Below are positions 26,019-35,903 of a stretch of 64,000 bases of DNA, piece after piece. A program made the position numbers and the translations under genes. Source of the stretch: UBA11855 sp035297385 (GTDB taxonomy: Archaea; Thermoproteota; Bathyarchaeia; Bathyarchaeales; Bathycorpusculaceae); contig DATGZD010000070.1 in the NCBI GenBank assembly GCA_035297385.1, positions 1-64,000 on the forward strand, read 5' to 3'. Every line of letters begins with the position of its first letter. Position 1 is the stretch's first letter. The notes under the pieces were generated by a model that made no database searches, was not told the DNA's origin, and worked only from the letters and a program-made list of their open reading frames with translations.

Positions 26019-27123
26019 TCTGCTGGGCATCTATAGTCCTTCTGGAAAAGAGAACTACATAGCTAATTTTCTAGCTGAAGAAATGAAAAAATTAGGATTT
26101 CAGGTTGGTTTAGATAGGATTGGCAACGTTATAGGTGTCGTTGGAGACGGGGAACCAACTATTCTGCTCTGTGGACATATGGACACTGTTGCAGGACAAC
26201 TACCTCTACGCGTTGAGGAGGACAAAATCTACGCTCGCGGTGCAGTGGACGCTAAAGGACCCTTGGCAGCTATGATTATAGCAGCCTCTGAGATTTCTAA
26301 GAACTCAGCATTCAAGGGTAAAGTTTTGGTGGCGAGTGTTGTGGAAGAAGAAGCTACAAGTCGAGGAGTCAGACATATGATTACACAGGGCATCCATGCA
26401 GATTATGCAATCTTCGGTGAACCAAGCGGCGTAGAAAATATCACAATTGGCTATAAAGGTCAAATTCAACTCAAAATCATCTGCAAAACACAAACAGGAC
26501 ATACTTCTACACCATGGCTTTATGAGAATTCTTTAGAAAAAGCGTATAACTTGTGGATGCAAATCAAGAACAGCTATCCTCCAATTGAGAAAGCTGAGAG
26601 CCCATTTAGTGCGATAACCGCTTGTTTAACCAAGATAAGTGGTGGCAAAGCTACATCAGTGATTCCTTTCGAAACTGAAATGGATATTGATATTCGAGTA
26701 CCAATACAGTTTACAACAGAACAAGTCATACATGATACTCAAAAAGTCATCGCACAATATCAGGAAGCAAACCCAAAGATTACTGTGAAATCATCAATCG
26801 AAGATACAGTTGAACCCTTTGAAGTAAACAAAACCTCACCACTAGTGCATGCATTATCTTCCTCAGTCAGAAAAGTGTTAAACAAACCTGCAACACTCTT
26901 ACGCAAAACTGGCACGGGTGACATGAACATTCTCGGCAAAGCCATGAATATACCTATTGTTACGTATGGACCTGGCGATTCACATTTAGACCACACTTTG
27001 GATGAGCATATCGTTATAAATGAATACTTAGACAGCATACAAGTATTCAAAGAAACAATGCTCAAACTATCTGAATTATATAGCAACAAAAACGTCATGA
27101 ATGAAAACGCTACTAAGAACTAA
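25987..27123 (+). CDS. lysK: LysW-lysine/ornithine hydrolase (LysK)
   Basis: 378 aa, M20 metallopeptidase fold. LLCGHMDTVAGQLP (first His/Asp), ARGAVDAKGPLAAMI (bridging Asp) and VVEEEATSRGVRH (catalytic Glu) supply the site. GTGDMNILGKAMNIPIVTYGPGDSHLDHT near the C terminus carries the last His. It releases lysine and/or ornithine from LysW. Last gene of the run, with a 32-nt overlap with lysJ and coordinated expression likely. Confidence 0.94.
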   Translation: MQGQAVRLLTNLLGIYSPSGKENYIANFLAEEMKKLGFQVGLDRIGNVIGVVGDGEPTILLCGHMDTVAGQLPLRVEEDKIYARGAVDAKGPLAAMIIAASEISKNSAFKGKVLVASVVEEEATSRGVRHMITQGIHADYAIFGEPSGVENITIGYKGQIQLKIICKTQTGHTSTPWLYENSLEKAYNLWMQIKNSYPPIEKAESPFSAITACLTKISGGKATSVIPFETEMDIDIRVPIQFTTEQVIHDTQKVIAQYQEANPKITVKSSIEDTVEPFEVNKTSPLVHALSSSVRKVLNKPATLLRKTGTGDMNILGKAMNIPIVTYGPGDSHLDHTLDEHIVINEYLDSIQVFKETMLKLSELYSNKNVMNENATKN

Positions 27124-27234
27124 GGGTAACCTCTTAGCTCAGATTATGTCAATTGTTTTAGACCAAGTGTTTTCTATAATTGTCTTTATCGCAGCTACGT
27201 AATCTTCCATTTGACAGTGAAAAAGGAAGCTTAG

Positions 27235-28656
27235 TTAAATCTTGTCAAGGTGGAACTCATCATGGATTGCTTGAACGGCAGCTTTTCCATCTGTTTCCTT
27301 TACGACAAATGATATGTTCAATTCTGATGAACCTTGAGCGATCATACGAATGTTGATGCCACTACATGCCTGAGTATTGAAAATTCGTGAAGCCACGCCT
27401 GGCGTGCCCTTCATGTTTGCACCCATAGCAGCAACCACACAGACATCATCTTCAGCAGCTACATCACTGGCGAAGCCTCTACCTAATAACGTGATTTCAA
27501 GAACGCTTAACGCTTTACCCAGCTGATTTCTGCGAATCACTATCGAAATATTGGCTTCAGATGCTGCAGCGGAAACCATCATTACGTTTATTCCATTTCG
27601 TCCAAGAAGATCAAGAACCCGAGCATAACTGCCGGGAGCACCAACCATGCTGGCACCGCTAACATTAATCAGGGCTACATCTCTGATCAGCGCTACGGCT
27701 TTCACAGCTTCTTTGAGTTGTTTTTTGGGTTCAGCTGAAATTAACGTACCAGGGTTACTGATATTAAATACATTCCTGATTCTGGCGGGAATACCTTCTT
27801 TCATAAGTGGCTCCAATGCTCGTGGATGCATAGCTTTTGCTCCAAAAATGGCCATTTCAGCCGCCTCCTGATACGACAACTCATCTAACAGTTTTGCTGA
27901 AGGAACAATTTTGGGATCAGCCGTCATTATGCCATCAACATCGGTCCAAATCCATACTTCATCTACAGCAAGAGCAGCACCAATGAGGGTAGCAGTATAA
28001 TCAGACCCTCCACGACCTAGTGTTGTAACTATACCATCCTGCGTAGCCGCAATATAGCCTGATACTACTGGAACCGTATTTTTTTCCGATAATGGTTCTA
28101 TTCTTTCTTTCAATTGATGCCTGGTTACATTAAAAAGCGGGTTTGCGTCCCCAAAATTGGCATCCGTGACTATGCCAGCTTCTCTACCGGTAAAGCTTTG
28201 AGACTCTAACTTTAAGTCCCGTAATGCCCCGGAAACAATGGGTGCAGATAATCGTTCACCGAAGGATAATACGTAATCTTTGGATTTTGCAGTTAATTCG
28301 CCGACATAACAGATTCCCGTAAGCACTTTCTCGAGCTCGTCAATAGTCTTCCTTACTACTTGTTCTACTTCTTTTCGAATGGACGGAGCCTTTATCGCTT
28401 TTGTTAGAGCAGTGCAATGTCTTTCTAACATTCTTTGCTTAAATGCTTGAATATAATCCTGTTTTTCCTTCTTTGCTTGTTCACCTGCTTCGAACAACTC
28501 ATCTGTTACTCCATCTAAAGCGGAAACCACAACAACAACGTTGCAGCCTTGCTTTACGCTTTTCATCACTAAATTGGCTACGTTCTGTATATTTTCCCCA
28601 GTTGCGACTGATGTTCCTCCAAACTTCATTACTATCTTCATGTTATCAGTCTCCAT
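27235..28656 (-). CDS. aspartate kinase
   Basis: 473 aa. First step of the aspartate family route. KFGGTSVATGENI is the substrate-binding N terminus, LSFGERLSAPI and GRGGSDYTATLIGAAL the ATP site, and residues about 310-473 hold two ACT domains that usually sense Thr or Lys. The gene follows homoserine dehydrogenase with an 11-nt overlap (start 28656; in-frame ATG 28641 is possible). With threonine synthase upstream the three form a threonine operon. Confidence 0.95.
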   Translation of the reverse strand: METDNMKIVMKFGGTSVATGENIQNVANLVMKSVKQGCNVVVVVSALDGVTDELFEAGEQAKKEKQDYIQAFKQRMLERHCTALTKAIKAPSIRKEVEQVVRKTIDELEKVLTGICYVGELTAKSKDYVLSFGERLSAPIVSGALRDLKLESQSFTGREAGIVTDANFGDANPLFNVTRHQLKERIEPLSEKNTVPVVSGYIAATQDGIVTTLGRGGSDYTATLIGAALAVDEVWIWTDVDGIMTADPKIVPSAKLLDELSYQEAAEMAIFGAKAMHPRALEPLMKEGIPARIRNVFNISNPGTLISAEPKKQLKEAVKAVALIRDVALINVSGASMVGAPGSYARVLDLLGRNGINVMMVSAAASEANISIVIRRNQLGKALSVLEITLLGRGFASDVAAEDDVCVVAAMGANMKGTPGVASRIFNTQACSGINIRMIAQGSSELNISFVVKETDGKAAVQAIHDEFHLDKI

Positions 28657-29680
28657 TGAGCATTCTATCAGCCAAGTTATACCTTATGGCTAATAAATCT
28701 CTTAAAACTGCACCCGCAGTCTCTTGTCCACCTGCACCTCTCCCAATTAGAGTCTGTTCTCTAGCAAATTCTGTGGAGAAAGTTATAGCATTTAGGACAC
28801 CACTGACACATAGAGGATTGGTTTTGGCTATTTCCATCGGCTTGACTGTAGTCTTATCAGAATCTATTGTGCCAATGAGCTTAATTGTATTGCCCTTCTT
28901 TGAAGCTTCGTCAAGAGCTTGTAGAGATATATCACGGATACCTTCTCTAACTACATTTCTTAAGGTTATTTTCTTATTCATTATCCAATTCGCAAGAATG
29001 ACTACCTTACAGGCAGTGTCAAATCCATCAATGTCCATAGAAGGTTCTTTTTCTGCATAACCAAGCTTCTGAGCATTAGCCAGTGCTTCTTGAAAAGGCA
29101 ACCGATTTTGGGCCATTTCACTTAGTATATAATTTGTTGTACCGTTTAGTATTCCTTGTATTGAGAGTATTTTATCACCTGCCAGGCATCGCTTAGCAAA
29201 TTCAAGCATGGGTGTTCCACCTCCAACTGTGCCGCTGAATCGGAAGCAGACGTTATTGTAGTCCGCTAATTCTGTAAGGGCTGGCATAGCTAAGGCTAAT
29301 GGTCCTTTGTTGGTTGTTACAACATGTTTACCCGTTTTGAAAGCTTTGGTAATATGCGATAAGGCGGGTTCGGCATTTTTGATATTAACAGGTGTAACCT
29401 CAACAACTACTTCTGCTTCTACTGATTCAATAACATCTAAAGCCGATATACTAGGTCGACCAAAATCAGGATCTGCTGATATTGGATAACCACGTTGCTT
29501 AATCATTTCTAGTTTTTCAGGGCTTAAACCTCTTGGGTTTATAACTGCACCGTCTATGTCAGCGATAGCAACAATTCTGGGGTTAAATCCATAAGCCTTA
29601 ACCTTGTCTGAATATCTGCGAGCAAGAATACTAGTTACACTCTTTCCAACTACACCATAACCAACTAAAATAATTCTCAT
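28646..29680 (-). CDS. homoserine dehydrogenase
   Basis: 344 aa. The N-terminal NAD(P) fold has ILVGYGVVGKSV. VVTTNKGPLALAMPAL contains the nicotinamide-side Lys, and GGGTPMLEFAKRCLAGD and GILNGTTNYILSEM are the catalytic signatures. It lacks a C-terminal ACT domain. Reduces aspartate semialdehyde to homoserine. It lies between threonine synthase (10 nt) and aspartokinase (11-nt overlap). Aspartate-semialdehyde dehydrogenase and homoserine kinase are not in the window. Confidence 0.95.
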   Translation of the reverse strand: MRIILVGYGVVGKSVTSILARRYSDKVKAYGFNPRIVAIADIDGAVINPRGLSPEKLEMIKQRGYPISADPDFGRPSISALDVIESVEAEVVVEVTPVNIKNAEPALSHITKAFKTGKHVVTTNKGPLALAMPALTELADYNNVCFRFSGTVGGGTPMLEFAKRCLAGDKILSIQGILNGTTNYILSEMAQNRLPFQEALANAQKLGYAEKEPSMDIDGFDTACKVVILANWIMNKKITLRNVVREGIRDISLQALDEASKKGNTIKLIGTIDSDKTTVKPMEIAKTNPLCVSGVLNAITFSTEFAREQTLIGRGAGGQETAGAVLRDLLAIRYNLADRMLNGD

Positions 29681-29690
29681 TCGATCACCT

Positions 29691-30938
29691 TTACACTTGA
29701 ATGGTTAAAGCTTTCTTTAAGCCAAGTGCGCTTTCAATAGCTGCTAATTCTGCATCAACTTCTAACGGTTTCTCACTCATCCGGATTGCAACATCAGGGT
29801 CTTTTAAACCATGTCCAGTTGCAACGCAGACGACACGCTCATCCTTATTAATTATGCCATTTTCGATTAGCTTCTTTAACCCCGCTATGGATGAAGCACT
29901 AGCTGGTTCCACGAACAACCCCTCCAATTGTGATAGAGCCTTCTGTGCATCTAATATCTCATCATCAGTTACGGTTTCTGCTGTTCCACCTGAATTACGG
30001 ATGGCATTTATGGCTTTTTTCCAGCTAACCGGTGCACCAATACGAATGGCTGTCGCAACAGTCTCAGGCTTTAAGACAGGCTTAATCTCCTTATCACCAT
30101 TCTTAATTGCCCGGGCAATTGGAGCTGCATACTCAGCTTGAATACCTGTCATCTTTGGCGTCCTATTTACAAGACCTAAATCATAGAATTCAGTAAATCC
30201 TTTCCAAATCGCGCTAATGTTACCTGCATTACCAACAGGCACAATAACGCGATTTGGAGGATCATAATCAAGCTGTTCGCAGATTTCGAAACCTAATGAT
30301 TTTTGCCCTTCAATTCTGAAGGGATTAATTGAATTGAGTAGATAGATACTCCTGTGTTTCTCAGATAGTTTAAGAACAATATCAAGTGCTTTGTCGAAGT
30401 TGCTACGTACCTGAATGACTTTGGAACCATAGATAATAGCTTGAGCCAACTTGCCGTAAGCAATTTTGCCTGAGGGAATAAGTACTGAACATTGCAGGCC
30501 TGCTTTGGCAGCATAGGCAGCCAAGCTAGCCGACGTGTTTCCCGTTGACGCACAAATAACTGATTTAGCACCCAATTCTACGGCTTTTGTAACACCAACT
30601 GTCATGCCTCTATCTTTAAATGAACCTGTAGGATTTTCGCCTTCATTTTTTACATATAGTTCGTTTAATCCGAGTTTTTTGGCTAAACGTTTGCATTCAT
30701 GAAGTCCTGTTCCACCCTCATTCAATGTGACGATTCGTGATGGGTCAGTAATGGGCATAATGTCTCGATAACGCCAAACTGAAAGAGGTTTTTTCTTCCA
30801 ATCACTCGCCTTGAGCATGTCCTTGATAAGGTCATAGTTATACTTGATTTCTAAAATGTCACCACATTTCTTGCAGAAGTAGATGATTTCATTTATTGGA
30901 TATTGTGTTTTGCAGTTAATGCATTCTTGGTACGTCAT
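29691..30938 (-). CDS. thrC: threonine synthase
   Basis: 415 aa from ATG 30938, which fits the family N terminus; the open frame continues to TTG 30974. A zinc-ribbon-like start (CINCK, CKKCG) precedes the PLP fold. The PLP Lys is in NPTGSFKDRGMTVG, and CASTGNTSASLAAYAAKAG is the phosphate-side loop. VPVGNAGNISAIWKGF binds the cofactor. Converts O-phosphohomoserine to threonine. First gene of thrC-hom-ask on the minus strand. Confidence 0.95.
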   Translation of the reverse strand: MTYQECINCKTQYPINEIIYFCKKCGDILEIKYNYDLIKDMLKASDWKKKPLSVWRYRDIMPITDPSRIVTLNEGGTGLHECKRLAKKLGLNELYVKNEGENPTGSFKDRGMTVGVTKAVELGAKSVICASTGNTSASLAAYAAKAGLQCSVLIPSGKIAYGKLAQAIIYGSKVIQVRSNFDKALDIVLKLSEKHRSIYLLNSINPFRIEGQKSLGFEICEQLDYDPPNRVIVPVGNAGNISAIWKGFTEFYDLGLVNRTPKMTGIQAEYAAPIARAIKNGDKEIKPVLKPETVATAIRIGAPVSWKKAINAIRNSGGTAETVTDDEILDAQKALSQLEGLFVEPASASSIAGLKKLIENGIINKDERVVCVATGHGLKDPDVAIRMSEKPLEVDAELAAIESALGLKKALTIQV

Positions 30939-31303
30939 TTTATTCCATCTCCGAAGTATGAACTCGTCGACCAACTATCAGGGCAAACGCTGTGGACACT
31001 ATCCGGACACAATTATTATTAACATTGCGGTATATTGCGATATTTGATTTCAGCATATTTTTGCTTATGTCGTGTTGTAGCTTTAGAATTAATGTTCTAA
31101 ACATAAGATCAAAAGGATAATTGTCTATTAAGAACCTAGGAAAAAAAATTGGCTGCTGATATTTGGACTGTCAACCTGTCATAGATTTATCATTGCCAAA
31201 CGGAAAAATATCTCTTAGCCATTATTTTAATGTCATAATCAACTCATTAAACCAGACTTCTACATGTGGTTGATGCTTTTGAGTAAGTTTTCATATTAGA
31301 GAA
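30939..31303. other. intergenic region without detectable gene
   Basis: 365 bases between thrC and the ACT-domain gene. Both flanking genes are on the minus strand, so it holds the thrC promoter and the 3' end of the ACT gene transcript. I see TATA-like AT runs (for example near 31020-31070) but no frame with protein-like composition and no strong inverted repeat. Confidence 0.5.
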
Positions 31304-31882
31304 CTAGCTTACCATATTGCTCAATACCTCGTAAGCTTTGAGACTATCCTTCTTTTCGACTACCATAATGGTTTCAGTCCAACAACTAATGAACTCAATA
31401 ATGTTGATGTTCTGTTCTGCCAACAAAGTTGCCAAAAAAGCTACGACTCCTGGCGTTACTTCAAGTTCTTCAGGCGAATGAACGACTATCATTGTGCAAT
31501 CTTCATGTTTAACGAGTGTGTTGATTCTTTCAGGTAAATCACTTCTATCTAAAAGGTATACATGCTTGTTTAGTAAGTCTACCTTTAGAGCATTTTTTGT
31601 ATCAAGCTCTCTGTTAGTTATAACAACCGATTTTCTATCATAGATAGCCATGCCACTTCGTTTTAGGATATGTAGCACTTTCTCTTCTCGTTTCTGTTTG
31701 TGACGTTGCAGTTCTTCAGAGAAGCGCCTGAGTGCAGCCTTTACAGCAGTAGTATTGTCTGTCTTTAATTCTTCTTGGATCTGTCGTGACAGTTCACTAA
31801 GGTTAACAATTCCTTTCTCCAATGCTTCAAGTAAGTATGGCTTGTTCCGCAGATAATTTCTGACATTTTGAGCTATAGTCAT
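31304..31882 (-). CDS. ACT-domain protein, archaeal conserved
   Basis: 192 aa from ATG 31882. The N-terminal 75 residues are helical (MTIAQNVRNYLRNKP; ALRRFSEELQRHK) and resemble a helix-turn-helix. They are followed by two ACT-like halves, KSVVITNREL..KHVYLLDRSDLP and CTMIVVHSPEELEV..NINIIEFISCW. This build is common near amino-acid genes in archaea and suggests an amino-acid-responsive regulator; no target is known. It sits between the threonine genes and argG. Confidence 0.75.
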   Translation of the reverse strand: MTIAQNVRNYLRNKPYLLEALEKGIVNLSELSRQIQEELKTDNTTAVKAALRRFSEELQRHKQKREEKVLHILKRSGMAIYDRKSVVITNRELDTKNALKVDLLNKHVYLLDRSDLPERINTLVKHEDCTMIVVHSPEELEVTPGVVAFLATLLAEQNINIIEFISCWTETIMVVEKKDSLKAYEVLSNMVS

Positions 31883-32005
31883 GATGCAGTGATGTATCAT
31901 TTAGGACTTTTAAGGCTTACCATGTCACAAAAAAGTCATAAAGTTTAAGAATATGCGCCGATAGGTTAGGGGAAAAATAAATTTCAACAAACAGAGGAGC
32001 AAACT

Positions 32006-33211
32006 ATGACTGAGAAAATCGTGCTCGCATATTCAGGTGGATTAGATACATCTGTTCTCGTCAAATGGCTTCAAGAAAAATACCAAGCTCAAGTCATAAC
32101 CGTCACAGTCGACGTCGGACAAAAAGAAGATTTGAAGGAAATTGAAGAAAAAACCAAAAAACTGAGTGTTCTCAAACACTATTCAATTGATGCAAGAGAA
32201 GAATTTGCAAGAGATTACGTATTTCCAGCAATAAAAGCAAACGCCCTCTATGAGGGCAAATATCCGTTGAGTACAAGTTTATCTCGACCACTCATCGTCA
32301 AGAAAATGGTTGAAATTGCCCATAAAGAAGGTGCTACAGGCTTCGCACATGGCTGCACAGGCAAAGGTAACGACCAAGTCCGCTTCGATGTATCCGTCGG
32401 TGCTCTAGCTCCTGATTTAAAGATTATCGCACCTGTTCGTGAATGGAATATGACACGTAATGAAGAGATTGTCTACGCAAAAGAAAAAGGCATTCCAGTC
32501 ACAACAGCAGCAAAGAAATATAGTATTGACCAGAGTATCTGGGGAAGAAGTATTGAATGTGGCATCCTGGAAGACGCAAACGAAGAACCACCAGAAGACG
32601 CATTTGAATGGACAATTTCACCAGAAAAAGCGCCTGATAAGCCTGAATTCGTGACGATCGCATTCGAAGAAGGAGTCCCAATCGCATTAAACGGAAAGAA
32701 ACTGGCTCCTCTTGAACTAATCGAACAATTAAACAAGATTGCCGGAAAACATGGTGTAGGACGTATTGATCATATTGAAGATCGCCTCGTCGGCTTGAAA
32801 TCACGTGAGAACTATGAGTGTCCAGCTGCTCTTGTTATCATCGAAGCGCATAAAGACCTCGAGAAGATGGTCTTTACACGTCATGAAGCCCTTTTTAAGC
32901 CGCAGATTGATGCTGAATGGACCTTCTTAGTCTATACTGGTTTATGGGTAGAACCCTTACGTGAGGATCTTCAAGCATTCATAGATAAAACTCAGGAAAA
33001 CGTTATGGGTGAAGTTCGAGTAAAACTGTTTAAGGGTGGACTGCAAATCGTTGGACGCTCATCACCAATGTCACTATACGATCAGAATTTGATTAATTAC
33101 AACATTAAAGCGGGCTTCAATCCAACATACAGCGAAGGTTTCATCGAACTTTGGGGTTTACAAACACGAATGGCAAACATTCTGAAACAGAAGACTAAGA
33201 AGAAAAAATAG
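32006..33211 (+). CDS. argG: argininosuccinate synthase
   Basis: 401 aa. ATP-dependent condensation of citrulline with aspartate. The PP-loop is AYSGGLDTSVLVKWL at residues 8-22. STSLSRPLIVKKMVE, GCTGKGNDQVRF and YSIDQSIWGRSIECG are conserved, and the chain ends in a Lys-rich tail. SD GAGGAG precedes the ATG. Upstream AAGTTTAAG at about 31938 may be the TATA box. It starts the run argG-argH-carA-carB. Confidence 0.97.
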   Translation: MTEKIVLAYSGGLDTSVLVKWLQEKYQAQVITVTVDVGQKEDLKEIEEKTKKLSVLKHYSIDAREEFARDYVFPAIKANALYEGKYPLSTSLSRPLIVKKMVEIAHKEGATGFAHGCTGKGNDQVRFDVSVGALAPDLKIIAPVREWNMTRNEEIVYAKEKGIPVTTAAKKYSIDQSIWGRSIECGILEDANEEPPEDAFEWTISPEKAPDKPEFVTIAFEEGVPIALNGKKLAPLELIEQLNKIAGKHGVGRIDHIEDRLVGLKSRENYECPAALVIIEAHKDLEKMVFTRHEALFKPQIDAEWTFLVYTGLWVEPLREDLQAFIDKTQENVMGEVRVKLFKGGLQIVGRSSPMSLYDQNLINYNIKAGFNPTYSEGFIELWGLQTRMANILKQKTKKKK

Positions 33212-33233
33212 CCATATTACGGAGAAGCAAGAA

Positions 33234-34754
33234 TTGTCCAAGATATTACGAGGTGGGCGGCTTGGATCCAAAAAAGAGAATGTTGCTGAATTCACTTCAT
33301 CTATAAAAGATGATGCCCGCCTCGCAAACGCTGTCATAGACATCAATAAAGCACATGTAATCATGCTTGCGGAAAAAGAAATCATTAAACTACCGGATGC
33401 GTCCCAGCTTCTCAATGCCCTGATGACAAAACTCAGCCTAAGAATGGACGCCTCCAATGAGGATGTACATATGGCAATCGAGGAAGCTGTACTCCAAAAG
33501 GTGAGTTCAGAGGTAAGTGGTAACCTACATGTAGGCAAGAGCCGTAATGATCAAGTTGCAACTGCCATCCGCATGGAACTCCGCCATGAACTCCTTAATC
33601 TTATGCTCTTACTCGTTCAGATGCAGGAAAGCTTAGCTAATACAGCTGAGAAAAATGTTGAAACCATTATCTTAGAATACACCCACCTCCAGCCTGCACA
33701 GCCAGTAACTTTCGCACATTATCTGCTTGCACGTTTTGATCAATTAAACCGTAATTTACAGAGGACACAGAATGCATACGCGAGAGTGAACCTTTGTCCA
33801 TTAGGTGCTGGTGCTCTGGCCACGACAAGCTTTCCTATAGATCGCGAGCGTACAGCTCAGCTCTTGGGTTTCGACAGCTTAATAGAGAACTCGATTGACG
33901 CAGTGGGAAGTCGAGACTTCATCCTCGAACCTCTTGCCATACTCACTCTCATTGCTATTGATTTGAGCCAGCTAGCTGAAGATTTACTTCTGTGGAGTTC
34001 TCTAGATTTTGCTGTATTGGAACTTCCTGATGAATTCTCATCTACTAGTAGTATGATGCCGCAGAAGAAGAATGCAGAGGTTCTGGAAGTAATTCGTGCT
34101 AGAGCTAGCCATGCTCTCGGAGATCTGGTTGCTGCTATGACTATTATGAAAGCTATACCATCTACATATAATCTTGATTTTCAAGAAATTACGCCTAAAC
34201 TATGGGATTCCTTGAAGAGCGTCAGTAATTCGCTAAAAATGTTTTCCGAGCTTATCCCAAACTTAAAACTGCATTCCAATGTTTTCGAAAAAAGCGCAGA
34301 AAGCTTCGTTGCCGCCACTGAAGTTGCAAATATGCTTGTTCGAAAATACAATGTATCCTTTCGGACAGCTCACAAAATTGTTGGTGCGCTTGTGAGGATC
34401 CTGGTAGACTCCAAGCAAACTTTCAAAGATGCAACACCTGAATTATTACAGAAAGTAGCCAAAGAAACTGTTGGTAGCACGCTTACAGTCAGAATTGAAG
34501 ATATCGAATCCTGTATTGATCCTCGACGAATTGTTGAAAACTATATGGTTATTGGTGGACCTGCGCCGGTCACAGTTAAAAAGGCATTAGTTGTACGGAA
34601 GAAAACCCTCACTGAAGCAAAATCGAATATAAACAAGCTTAATCAATTGCTTCAAAATGCTAAACAAAACCTTGAATCAACGTCAAGAAACATCTCAGAA
34701 GGCGAGATTGCAGGCAACGCAAGGTTTAAAAACTCAAAAGGGCTGGTGGAATAG
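33234..34754 (+). CDS. argH: argininosuccinate lyase
   Basis: 506 aa. Fumarase/aspartase superfamily. HVGKSRNDQVATAIRM, TYLQPAQPVT-like THLQPAQPVTFAHYLL and the signature SSMMPQKKNAEVLEV (catalytic Ser loop) are present. Splits argininosuccinate into arginine and fumarate. TTG start at 33234 with GGAGAAG upstream. The C-terminal 50 residues (SNINKLNQLLQNAKQNL) form an extra helix. It ends 4 nt before carA. Confidence 0.96.
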   Translation: MSKILRGGRLGSKKENVAEFTSSIKDDARLANAVIDINKAHVIMLAEKEIIKLPDASQLLNALMTKLSLRMDASNEDVHMAIEEAVLQKVSSEVSGNLHVGKSRNDQVATAIRMELRHELLNLMLLLVQMQESLANTAEKNVETIILEYTHLQPAQPVTFAHYLLARFDQLNRNLQRTQNAYARVNLCPLGAGALATTSFPIDRERTAQLLGFDSLIENSIDAVGSRDFILEPLAILTLIAIDLSQLAEDLLLWSSLDFAVLELPDEFSSTSSMMPQKKNAEVLEVIRARASHALGDLVAAMTIMKAIPSTYNLDFQEITPKLWDSLKSVSNSLKMFSELIPNLKLHSNVFEKSAESFVAATEVANMLVRKYNVSFRTAHKIVGALVRILVDSKQTFKDATPELLQKVAKETVGSTLTVRIEDIESCIDPRRIVENYMVIGGPAPVTVKKALVVRKKTLTEAKSNINKLNQLLQNAKQNLESTSRNISEGEIAGNARFKNSKGLVE

Positions 34755-34758
34755 GGCT

Positions 34759-35901
34759 TTGGTCCCAGAACATAAATCTATAGAAAAAAAGAAAGCAATT
34801 CTGGTTTTGGAAGACGGGACTTTTTTTGTCGGTAATGGTTTTGGTGCATCAAAGAAAACTACTGGCGAAGTTGTATTCTCAACAAGCATGGTTGGCTATC
34901 CAGAAGCCTTGACTGACCCCTCCTACAAGGGGCAGATTCTGAATTTAACTTATCCATTAGTAGGTAACTATGGTGTTCCTCCAAATGATTTAAGCTTTGG
35001 ATTAAAACTCTATTTTGAATCTGACCGGATTCAAACATCAGGTTTGATTATTCATGAATTATGTACTCAACCCTACCATTGGGCCATGCAACGTACATTG
35101 GATGACTGGTTAAAAGATGAGGGTATACCCGGCATTAGTGGCATAGACACCCGACGTCTTACAAAGAAACTGCGTACGTATGGTGTTATGCTTGGGATTC
35201 TCCAGACTTGTGAAGTGGGTGAAGAGCCAAATATTGATGCTTTATTACAGGAAGCCAAGTCTATTCCTGATCCAAACGCAACTGATCTGGTTAAAGAAGT
35301 CTCAGTAAAAGAACCCGTAACTTACAATGTTAGTGGCAAAAACACAACGGTACTCATCGATGCGGGAGTTAAGAATAGTATCCTGCGAAATCTGTTGAAA
35401 CGTAGCGTTAATATTATTCGTGTACCCTATGATTTTTCAGCCAAAGAAATCTTGGAGTATAAACCCGACGGAATATTCGTTAGCAACGGTCCAGGGGACC
35501 CAAAGAAATGTGCACCTACAATTCAAACCTTGAATGGACTGGTTGACAAGATTCCCACAATGGGAATCTGTCTTGGAAACCAAATTCTAATGCTCGCCAT
35601 GGGTGGAGACACATATAAACTTAAGTTTGGACATCGAAGCCAGAATCAACCTGCACTAGACTTGGCCACAAACAGATGCTACATTACTACACAAAATCAT
35701 GGCTATGCAATTAAGTTGGATTGCCTTGAAAAATCACCATTTGATTGCTGGTTCCTAAACGCTGATGACAAAACAGTTGAAGGTATAAAACATAAGACTA
35801 AACCTGTATTTGCAGTACAATGGCATCCTGAAGCTTCACCAGGACCCTACGATACTGGCTTCTTGTTTGATGAATTCAGGCGGATGATGGAGGTATCTTA
35901 A
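34759..35901 (+). CDS. carA: carbamoyl-phosphate synthase small subunit
   Basis: 380 aa from TTG 34759, matching the usual length; the frame is open upstream to ATG 34657, but that lies inside argH. The N-terminal CPSase domain has ILVLEDGTFFVGNGFGA. The GATase domain has the nucleophile C271 in MGICLGNQI and the His/Glu pair in VQWHPEASPGP. Supplies ammonia from glutamine to CarB. GGTGGA 8 nt upstream is the likely SD. Confidence 0.95.
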   Translation: MVPEHKSIEKKKAILVLEDGTFFVGNGFGASKKTTGEVVFSTSMVGYPEALTDPSYKGQILNLTYPLVGNYGVPPNDLSFGLKLYFESDRIQTSGLIIHELCTQPYHWAMQRTLDDWLKDEGIPGISGIDTRRLTKKLRTYGVMLGILQTCEVGEEPNIDALLQEAKSIPDPNATDLVKEVSVKEPVTYNVSGKNTTVLIDAGVKNSILRNLLKRSVNIIRVPYDFSAKEILEYKPDGIFVSNGPGDPKKCAPTIQTLNGLVDKIPTMGICLGNQILMLAMGGDTYKLKFGHRSQNQPALDLATNRCYITTQNHGYAIKLDCLEKSPFDCWFLNADDKTVEGIKHKTKPVFAVQWHPEASPGPYDTGFLFDEFRRMMEVS

Positions 35902-35903
35902 CA

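Noticed and set aside
28443..29060. 205-codon plus frame across the aspartokinase/homoserine dehydrogenase junction
   Set aside because: Both underlying minus-strand genes are certain; the frame has no recognisable domain.
34657..34758. Extended N terminus of carA from the ATG inside argH
   Set aside because: These 34 residues are out-of-frame argH sequence; the length and start of CarA homologues fit TTG 34759.
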